Assembly: GCA_022785155.1 (NCBI GenBank)
Contig: JALFRH010000062.1
Location: forward strand, 1-12,535
DNA from: Spirochaetales bacterium
GTDB lineage: Bacteria; Spirochaetota; Spirochaetia; Sphaerochaetales; Sphaerochaetaceae
Length of the DNA: 12,535 nucleotides
Reading direction: 5' to 3'
Part shown: in pieces, positions 7,912 through 12,535 of the stretch
How the letters are laid out: each line of letters opens with the position of its first letter
Numbering within the stretch: position 1 is the stretch's first letter
Notes under the pieces: generated by a model
Told to the model about the DNA's origin: nothing
Database searches by the model: none
The model's input: only the letters and a program-made list of their open reading frames with translations
Program-made: the position numbers and the translations under genes

Positions 7912-7978
7912 GACTGGATGTCGGGGCTGAAACCGGACGCGGCAGGATATGTACCCCTTGGTACTGCAAGGACTGAAT
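7912..7978 (+). pseudogene. Remnant of a second phage-type DNA polymerase gene (last 22 codons)
   Basis: These bases align with 421-488, the extreme 3' end of the polymerase gene at the left edge, at roughly 60 of 68 columns, with one missing base that breaks the frame. Mismatches cluster in the first half and several are at third positions, as expected of a related allele rather than a recent copy. No similarity is seen before 7912 or after 7978, so a breakpoint lies at about 7911. The rest of 7737-8043 contains nothing I can identify. Confidence 0.75.
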
Positions 7979-8043
7979 ATCAATGGCAAGGCGTACGTAA
8001 TGATGCATAGTCCCTGTTGTAGACTTGAAAAACCGACTGTATG

Positions 8044-8752
8044 TTAGAATTCAAGATTAATATCCTGGGCATGCTCCCTAACAAGATTGACGATTCCATC
8101 CACATATTTTTCCCGGTCTACTCTTCTACCGGGATGCCAGGCGTCAATATAGAGGCAATCATCCTTCACAGCGTAATCCACCATCTTTTCACAGTCTGAC
8201 TGTAATACTTCTTCTAATCCGAGATCCTTATAAAAGAAAGGCATCACATTTCCGAAAATAACAATCTGAGGCTTATACACTTTCAGCTGAAAAAGCAGGA
8301 TAGGACGCCATAAATCATAATATGAGGAGATGTTTCCCATGTAGGTGGTTGTATGCCCCGGAAATTTGCTGATGTTCATATGAACGACAGACCTTAGTGA
8401 GTTTGCAACGGCAGGATCCTGATATATCCATGGCATATTCCGTATTTTTAAGAATTCCATACGTGGCATAAGCCATTGAATAGATGGTTTTGTTTCCTTT
8501 GATATTATCATAAACATTTTCAGTATCATGATAAATATCACTCAAGCTCCAGCCACCTCCGCAAGGATTACCCTGTTCATCGAAATCACTATATGGCTCC
8601 TTAAGCACCCAGGCTATCCTCGGCTTTACTTCTGCATAAACACTTGGATCAACTACCCCATCATATATAGGGGCAACACCCCGGTTTACGCCAACATATC
8701 TTATGTATTCATCCACAAGCTCCTGGTCTTTCACCAATTGTTCATAATCCAC
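8044..8752 (-). pseudogene. Frameshifted gene, possible uracil-DNA-glycosylase-like superfamily protein
   Basis: Two minus-strand frames join into one protein of about 235 residues. The first runs from the GTG at 8752 through RIAWVLKEPYSDFDEQGNP and CGGGWSLSDIY to YGILKN. The second continues as MPWIYQDPAVANSLR to WHPGRR and the stop at 8044. The switch falls near 8450 at a run of five A (minus strand), where removing one A restores a single frame. The start is well supported: GGAGG lies 8 bases before GTG 8752, while the upstream GTG at 8803 has none. A central KPQIVIFGN strand and a late DAWHP motif recall the uracil-DNA glycosylase fold (motif near HP), but this is a weak by-eye assignment. 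It is either a true single-base insertion or a sequencing error. Confidence 0.65.
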
Positions 8753-8954
8753 TGTGAATACCTCCAAAAATCTGGTCCTAATCCAATCGAAATGGCTGAT
8801 CACGAAAGCTGATTTTTACTACAAGCACTCATTTTTAAAGCCAATAGGCCATTTTTTAATACTTGCATTAACTAAAGCAAGCAGTGCTTTATGCAGCAAA
8901 AAAAAATACATCTTAAGAATAATGTAAATCTATTTGACTGTGAGCTGATGTCTA

Positions 8955-9218
8955 TTACCTGTCCTTCAGCCTCTGCAGTTCCTTGATGACCGCTTCCTGT
9001 TTCTTTTCATCGGTCAGGCATTTCTTCAGCCTGAACTTCTCGTTGATTGGAACAGCCTCATTGTAGAAGTAGGCCTTCTCCTTTGGAACAAGCCTGTAAA
9101 GCCCCACCCCGTCCTTACCGGTTGCGTAGGTTGCCCCGTCAATTGTCATGAAGTTCTCTTCGACCGGTGAAACCATCCGCTGGTCCGTGTACTGAGCAAT
9201 CCTGATGTTCTTATCCAT
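8955..9218 (-). CDS. Small hypothetical protein, 87 residues
   Basis: I do not recognise this gene. The frame could open at 9332, but ATG at 9218 has AAGGGGA 6 bases upstream and begins the natural-looking sequence MDKNIRIAQYTDQRMVSP. The upstream extension, by contrast, overlaps the terminator at 9270-9317. The protein is soluble, rich in charged residues, and ends in a lysine- and glutamate-rich helix (KKQEAVIKELQRLKDR). Promoter and function are not evident; its position suggests accessory-element cargo. Confidence 0.6.
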   Translation of the reverse strand: MDKNIRIAQYTDQRMVSPVEENFMTIDGATYATGKDGVGLYRLVPKEKAYFYNEAVPINEKFRLKKCLTDEKKQEAVIKELQRLKDR

Positions 9219-9269
9219 ATAGTCCCCTTGTTGGTTTACAATATACCCCAGTAAACAGAGATGATGTGG

Positions 9270-9317
9270 AAAAAAAAGGCGGCAGGTACAGCTCCTTGAT
9301 GGAACCGTGTCTGCCGC
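9270..9317 (-). terminator. Rho-independent-like terminator after the DUF4357 gene
   Basis: On the minus strand a 7-base stem (GCGGCAG with CTGCCGC) encloses a long 25-base loop and is followed by eight T. It lies about 60 bases past the DUF4357 stop, ends the three-gene operon and separates it from the 87-residue gene. The long loop is unusual, though short internal pairings are possible. Confidence 0.7.
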
Positions 9318-9375
9318 TCTTAATATTTCCATATTCTCTGCTTCATGCTTTCAAGAAGCATTAAGTTTTAATTCG

Positions 9376-9792
9376 TTAATACTTCCTTCGATATTCCCCT
9401 AGGCTTGTACCCTCTTTTGTCTTCCAAGCAATGTTACCGTTAATATTAGTCATCATCAGAAAACTTGCTGCAGCTGATGCAGAGTGAAACAATACATTCT
9501 CCATAAGGACACCATTCTGTATTTTGTCGAAATACTCTTCTCGTAAACGGTGAATATGTTCTGGGCATGTGGCACTGGGTTCTTTCTGAGAAATCTTGCT
9601 ACCAGCCAGCAGCATGAATCCCAGGTTACCGTTTCTTACTCCAACACCAGCACATCCCCTAGCGTTCAGATAGAAGTGCGTATCAACTACATCTCCAAAG
9701 AATTCCTTCGCTATTGTATATAGCTGCTTTTCTATGCTGTCAAAATCACCACTCAAATCAAGAGTCTTGACGCCTATTTTGTTGCCACTCAT
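9376..9792 (-). CDS. DUF4357 domain protein
   Basis: A 138-residue soluble protein. The C-terminal half matches DUF4357. GFMLLAGSKIS (58-68) is followed by a helix with HRLREEYFDKIQNGVL (81-96), then LFHSASAAASFLM (101-113) and NGNIAWKTKEGTSLGEY (118-134), where the family has its SPSAAA and NG.xWK marks. DUF4357 is usually the C-terminal appendage of GIY-YIG nucleases and restriction-associated proteins and may help bind DNA; here it stands alone with about 50 residues before it. Its ATG overlaps the stop of the MrcB-N gene in an ATGA junction, which implies coupled translation and joint work. It is the last gene of the operon. Confidence 0.8.
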   Translation of the reverse strand: MSGNKIGVKTLDLSGDFDSIEKQLYTIAKEFFGDVVDTHFYLNARGCAGVGVRNGNLGFMLLAGSKISQKEPSATCPEHIHRLREEYFDKIQNGVLMENVLFHSASAAASFLMMTNINGNIAWKTKEGTSLGEYRRKY

Positions 9793-10565
9793 CCAGTATT
9801 CATTATCAGGCTGAATCTCTTCATCGGTTTTTGCATATAAAACTGCACAAATTCGATGCGGTTATCATCCTTTTCTCCCATCATGGACCAATAGTATCTG
9901 CTGATATAGAAGCCGACATCAATAGTGAGTGTTTTCAGTTCGGGATCAGGGTAGCAGGTGTCTGTCAGTTGAGACTGAAACAGATTCACCATTTCCGTAT
10001 CCGCTTTTAGAGCCAAACTGATCTCATCATAGAGCTTCAGGAAATTATGGATATTATCAGCATAGGCTCCTTTTTTGAAGTGATAGTCCGATTCAAGCTC
10101 CCCGGCGACCGTTTTTACTTCACCGAACTTATAGATGTAATACTTGTCCGGATAGCGGAGCCAGAGGTAGGTGCTGATGGCATTTTCATATTGGTAGTGC
10201 TGTGCTGCACCGTTGCCGTATTTCTCCAAGAGAATGGATGACTGAAGTTTGAATGCATCCATTCTCTCAAAAACATCCTTGCTCTCATCGAAGAGAGCAA
10301 TAAACATAGCACGGACTTCTTCGGGAGCGGCCTTTGCGAAGCCGACAATCATGCCCTTGGGGAAGTTGTTACTCGATGCCAGCAAGTTGTAAGTCTTCTC
10401 CAACGACCTGCTGAGCATCCCGGTAAAATCAGGCGCATTCACATCCCAATTGTCCTGAAACCACTTTACTGCTTCCCATTTGTACTTTTCGTTTCCCCAC
10501 TGTTTGGAAACGAAATTCTGCTTATACTTGGCCAGCACTTCCTTTAATCTCATCGCTTCAAACAT
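9789..10565 (-). CDS. MrcB_N (McrB N-terminal-type) domain protein lacking the AAA GTPase part
   Basis: A 258-residue protein whose residues about 28-225 match the N-terminal domain of large McrB-like type IV restriction subunits. Marks are YKWEAVKWFQDNWDV (28-42), NLLAS..NFPKGMIVGFAKA (60-79), FDESKD (92-97), NAISTYLWLRYPDKYYIYKF (128-147) and CYPDPELKTLTIDVGFYISR (204-223). In full proteins an AAA motor with Walker A follows about here. This one instead ends after some 30 unrelated residues, and no AAA motif or McrC-like gene occurs in the window. The domain is thought to recognise modified DNA, so this may be a recognition module without a motor. AGAGGTGA upstream of the ATG overlaps the previous stop codon, and the stop overlaps the DUF4357 start. 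Confidence 0.82.
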   Translation of the reverse strand: MFEAMRLKEVLAKYKQNFVSKQWGNEKYKWEAVKWFQDNWDVNAPDFTGMLSRSLEKTYNLLASSNNFPKGMIVGFAKAAPEEVRAMFIALFDESKDVFERMDAFKLQSSILLEKYGNGAAQHYQYENAISTYLWLRYPDKYYIYKFGEVKTVAGELESDYHFKKGAYADNIHNFLKLYDEISLALKADTEMVNLFQSQLTDTCYPDPELKTLTIDVGFYISRYYWSMMGEKDDNRIEFVQFYMQKPMKRFSLIMNTG

Positions 10566-10577
10566 AAGCTCACCTCT

Positions 10578-10889
10578 TTATGCGTTTCTTAGGCTCTTGC
10601 TGGTTTTCTTTTCGCTCACCACATTGTTGTTTGCCTTGATGATTTTATTGATATCATCGATGATGCCGCCAATCTCCAGGAGGAGTGTATCGGTATCTTC
10701 AAGAGAAACAGTCGTGGCCGGGTCTTTGCACTTATCAGCGATGCGCTGACGGTTAATTTCAAAATTGCTCTCAAGTAGCGCGATCTTATCCTGACTTACG
10801 CTGAGATGCTCCGCTATATCTTTGAGATTAACCCATTTCTCGATAGTAACTTCTTTTTCGACAGTTGCTTCTTCATGTTCACGGTTCAT
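10578..10889 (-). CDS. Chimera of an HTH segment and a coiled-coil segment, first gene of the MrcB-N/DUF4357 operon
   Basis: A 103-residue protein. Residues about 18-36 (EKWVNLKDIAEHLSVSQDK) match the start of an excisionase/MerR-like HTH often seen beside restriction-modification genes, but the normal continuation into the recognition helix and wing is missing. Residues about 37-100 (from ESNFEINRQRIADK to IIDDINKIIKANNNV) look like a helical segment from the middle of AAA_13-type coiled-coil ATPases. Neither half is a full domain, so the gene looks like a deletion fusion; the AAA_13 link is tentative. ATG at 10889 has GGAGG 8 bases upstream, and longer starts lack support. The stop is 12 bases before the MrcB-N start, so the gene is co-transcribed with it. 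Confidence 0.65.
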   Translation of the reverse strand: MNREHEEATVEKEVTIEKWVNLKDIAEHLSVSQDKIALLESNFEINRQRIADKCKDPATTVSLEDTDTLLLEIGGIIDDINKIIKANNNVVSEKKTSKSLRNA

Positions 10890-10923
10890 TGCTTTTCCTC
10901 CGTTTCTTTCTGTATGCAATGAT

Positions 10924-11112
10924 TTAGAGCTTGAATAACTTGTATCCGTGCTGCTCAAACACTTCTATCATATTTATTCTCTTGATGGCCCAATGTGTCC
11001 GGCAGAGCTCGTTGTAATGCCTTGCTCCACCAATATATAAGTCTTCGGCCATATCGATCAGTATTTGCTGTGGGAATGAGTTCAGGATTTGGAAGTAAAC
11101 CTTTATACCATT
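10924..11112 (-). pseudogene. C-terminal fragment of an unrecognised leftward gene
   Basis: The minus frame is protein-like from about 11112 to its stop at 10924 (FPQQILIDMAEDLYIGGAR, then CRTHWAIKRINMIEVFEQH). Further upstream it is the antisense of a clear HTH fragment, so the true gene has lost its 5' part. The right-hand limit is my estimate. The family is not recognised. It lies 35 bases upstream of the three-gene operon and may once have been its first gene. Confidence 0.5.
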
Positions 11113-11304
11113 ATGCTGGAGGATTTCATCAAATTTGCTTCTGACAGGGATCCTCAGTTCAAAGCAATGATTGAGCTTTTTGTTGATGGGAACTCCCGCC
11201 GCCAGGTAGCAGCACAGATGGGGCTTCCGAAGTCGACGGTCATCGATCGCGTATCGAAGCTTCGCAGACTCTGGGATGAGTTTGCCGACAACCTGCCCTG
11301 CTAA
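11113..11304 (+). pseudogene. C-terminal fragment of a sigma-70 region 4-like HTH protein
   Basis: From ATG 11113 the frame encodes 63 residues with a clear sigma-region-4-type helix-turn-helix (FVDGNSRRQVAAQMGLPKST followed by VIDRVSKLRRLW). Small sigma-like proteins of this kind are common in conjugative elements. No ribosome binding site is visible before ATG 11113 or the in-frame TTG at 11089. The sequence to the left belongs to a different, opposite-strand gene, so this is probably a 5'-truncated remnant. Low-level expression of the HTH alone is possible. Confidence 0.6.
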
Positions 11305-11315
11305 AGACACTTTAC

Positions 11316-11339
11316 CTGGAGGCTTTCACCAGCCTCCAG
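11316..11339 (+). terminator. Perfect 9-base hairpin after the sigma-like fragment
   Basis: CTGGAGGCT and AGCCTCCAG form a perfect stem with a 6-base loop, 12 bases after the stop of the HTH fragment. The following ATTCTCT is only modestly T-rich, so it may be a terminator of the original gene or simply a leader structure before the MazF-like gene. Confidence 0.5.
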
Positions 11340-11376
11340 ATTCTCTGAAGAACATGACAATACGAGGTATTAGAAA

Positions 11377-11904
11377 ATGAATCAGAATAATATACAGACG
11401 GGATTTAATGAACTTGAGCTCTTAGCACAGCAGCTTGATGAGACTGGTAATTACAATATTGATATGCTGCTTTCCAGCTTAAAGCACATGCTCATAGAAA
11501 ATAACTTCTTCTATGGCACTCTTGCAAAGAATCATCCAGAAAAAGACCCAAGCAGAGTCTTCTATGACCTTCCAATCAATCCGCAGCCTCATCAGCTTGT
11601 TTATGTTCAGCTGGGCTGTGGGTATGCGAAAGAAATGCGCGCCCCACACTGGTGCTATGTTCTTACCAGTTATGGGCAGAAACTCACCGTCATTCCGTTA
11701 ACCTCCATCAAGAGTAATTCAGGCCCTGCAAGAGTACCGTTTGAATTCGATATCGATGAAGGTTATGGTATGAAAGGTCGTATGCACTTTGATGATATGC
11801 GCTCCATAGACAAGATGAGGGTCATTGCCAAAAAGGGATACCGTTCTGTCTGCACACCAAGAGCCGACATTGAAGCAGCGTTAAAGAAATATATGGGTTT
11901 ATAA
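11377..11904 (+). CDS. PemK/MazF-like toxin-family protein
   Basis: A 175-residue soluble protein whose residues about 73-155 match the PemK/MazF fold. LVYVQLGCGYAKEMRAPHWC (74-93) stands where MazF has its first strands and loop. LTVIPLTSI (103-111) matches the conserved APLTS strand. MHFDDMRSIDKMRV (136-149) matches the final conserved strand and helix containing the IDK.R motif. MazF proteins are ribosome-independent mRNA endonucleases. This one carries about 70 extra N-terminal residues rich in helix-forming residues, which could act as a built-in partner domain because no antitoxin gene is adjacent. ATG 11377 has GAGG 9 bases upstream, and a strong terminator follows directly, so the gene is an intact single-gene unit among debris. 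Confidence 0.78.
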   Translation: MNQNNIQTGFNELELLAQQLDETGNYNIDMLLSSLKHMLIENNFFYGTLAKNHPEKDPSRVFYDLPINPQPHQLVYVQLGCGYAKEMRAPHWCYVLTSYGQKLTVIPLTSIKSNSGPARVPFEFDIDEGYGMKGRMHFDDMRSIDKMRVIAKKGYRSVCTPRADIEAALKKYMGL

Positions 11905-11912
11905 AACTAGCA

Positions 11913-11946
11913 CAGGTTGATGGGAAATTCCTCATCAGCCTGTTTT
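11913..11946 (+). terminator. Rho-independent terminator of the MazF-like gene
   Basis: A 12-base stem with two G-T pairs (CAGGTTGATGGG with CTCATCAGCCTG) and a 6-base loop is followed by TTTTATTAT, 8 bases after the stop codon. Confidence 0.88.
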
Positions 11947-12016
11947 ATTATGCTTCAAACTCTTCGATTTAAGGGGTGTTCACTTTTGACATCCTACTAC
12001 CGTCTCGACGTGAAAC

Positions 12017-12331
12017 GATATCGATGAGAAGCTTATGGAACTTCAGCAAGAGCTTGTGAAAAAGGCCAATAACAAAGAAGCCTATGATGAGATTGCCGAT
12101 GAAATCTTCAAGCTCCGGGAATAACGTGAAAAATGTACGGTTGACACTGCCGCCAGAGACGTACAGATTTCCCGTATCAACGAACTGCAGGACTTCATCA
12201 AGCAGCAGTCCGCACACCTGGAAGCCTTCGACGAGGCCCTGGTAAAGCGCTGGCTTGAGCGCATCATTATCTGGGATGACCACTTCACAGTGGAACTCAA
12301 GTCAGGACTGAAAATTGATATTGAAGGATAA
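12017..12331 (+). pseudogene. C-terminal end of a large serine recombinase, with internal stop
   Basis: The frame reads DIDEKLMELQQELVKKAN, then DEIADEIFKLRE, a TAA stop at 12122-12124, then REKCTVDTAARD and on to IIIWDDHFTVELKSGLKIDI and a final stop. This is the C-terminal coiled-coil and tail of transposon/phage-type large serine recombinases. The internal TAA stands where CAA (glutamine) is expected (LREQRE). The frame also meets a stop just upstream at 12011, and the resolvase catalytic domain and zinc part are absent. It is a dead integrase remnant. The sequence 11951-12016 shows no continuation of the gene. Confidence 0.8.
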
Positions 12332-12348
12332 TCCCGTAGACGCACGAA

Positions 12349-12382
12349 ACCCTCGCGACCATGATGGCCGGGAGGGTATTTT
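12349..12382 (+). terminator. Terminator of the serine recombinase remnant
   Basis: A long imperfect hairpin (ACCCTC pairing with GAGGGT, with an inner CCAT-G-ATGG) is followed by ATTTTCT. It lies about 18 bases past the recombinase stop and fits a terminator inherited with that gene. Confidence 0.65.
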
Positions 12383-12404
12383 CTATATCCACAAAAACTG
12401 GAAG

Positions 12405-12535
12405 TTAGCGATTTCTTTTTCCGGTATTCTCTGTCCCACGGATTTCCTCATGATAGAAATAATCTACGATCACCGGATGCCCCTGCGGGACTCTGCCATA
12501 AGGCATTTCATTATCCACAAAGGCACAATCATACT
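12405..12535 (-). CDS. C-terminal end of an unrecognised leftward gene (5' end outside window)
   Basis: The minus frame is open to the right edge and gives 42 residues, including PYGRVPQGHPVIVDYFYHEE, ending in a basic tail (GKRNR) and a TAA stop. The composition is protein-like but too short to assign a family. The gene converges on the serine recombinase remnant, with the hairpin at 12349-12382 between them. Confidence 0.45.
   Translation of the reverse strand, partial: YDCAFVDNEMPYGRVPQGHPVIVDYFYHEEIRGTENTGKRNR

Noticed and set aside
8440..8460. Programmed ribosomal frameshifting at the A tract of the broken gene.
   Set aside because: The shift needed is +1 at a plain run of five A, without a slippery heptamer, stop-codon context or downstream structure that I can see; an indel is simpler.
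8860..8912. Hairpin AAAGCA-AGCAG-TGCTTT next to a run of nine A, as a terminator.
   Set aside because: The T run on the minus strand precedes rather than follows the stem, and no plus-strand gene ends there.
9219..9332. N-terminal extension of the 87-residue gene to 9332.
   Set aside because: The extension covers the hairpin and T run at 9270-9317 and has low-quality composition; ATG 9218 has a good ribosome binding site.
9345..9361. Small hairpin ATGCTT-TCAAG-AAGCAT after the DUF4357 stop.
   Set aside because: Only 6 pairs and no T run in the needed direction; the stronger structure at 9270-9317 explains termination.
11969..11992. Sequence GGGGTGTTCACTTTTGACAT resembling an insertion-sequence end.
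   Set aside because: No matching inverted copy or transposase is found in the window, and I cannot tie it to a known IS family with confidence.
1..12535. CRISPR arrays, tRNA or rRNA genes, riboswitches.
   Set aside because: No regularly spaced repeats, no cloverleaf or CCA-type ends, and no recognisable conserved RNA element were seen on either strand.

Overview
This is a bacterial window of moderate to low GC content. It mixes ordinary chromosomal genes with a dense set of mobile-element and defence-gene remnants. The host cannot be fixed from the sequence. The phage-type family A DNA polymerase end, the large serine recombinase tail and the MazF-like gene are of kinds common in mobile elements of gut anaerobes (Bacillota and their neighbours, including gut spirochaetes). 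No rRNA, tRNA or clear lineage marker is present.

Left part (1-4004): the 3' end of a phage-type DNA polymerase enters from the left edge. A leftward pair follows: a two-domain ABC-F ATPase and, 30 bases downstream, only the C-terminal half of a ComEC-like metallo-beta-lactamase-fold hydrolase. Next is a leftward, complete hexameric glutamate dehydrogenase with its own hairpin terminator and a plausible promoter.

Middle (4005-7736): an AT-rich divergent promoter region of about 300 bases separates gdhA from a rightward two-gene operon. It encodes a TRIC-family membrane protein and an AlaX-type alanyl-tRNA editing protein that overlap by 4 bases. A poorly coding region follows, then a leftward HTH-WYL transcription regulator.

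Right part (7737-12535): this reads as an accessory graveyard. It holds a 67-base degenerate second copy of the polymerase 3' end, a frameshifted gene with a uracil-DNA-glycosylase-like look, a small unknown gene, and a leftward three-gene operon. The operon encodes an HTH plus coiled-coil chimera, an MrcB-N (McrB N-terminal) domain protein without its AAA motor, and a DUF4357 protein. Beyond it lie two divergent 5'-truncated fragments meeting at a breakpoint near 11112, a complete orphan PemK/MazF-like gene with terminator, the C-terminal end of a serine recombinase with an in-frame stop, and the tail of an unknown leftward gene.

The most interesting unit is the 9376-10889 operon. Its parts are recognisable pieces of larger restriction or defence proteins, yet they have good ribosome binding sites and overlapping or nearly abutting gene junctions. 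It may be decay, or a rebuilt system that keeps the DNA-recognition modules and drops the motor and nuclease. The two copies of the phage polymerase end bracket the chromosomal-looking block and mark it as lying between remnants of related elements. All assignments come from reading motifs by eye; no search was run.
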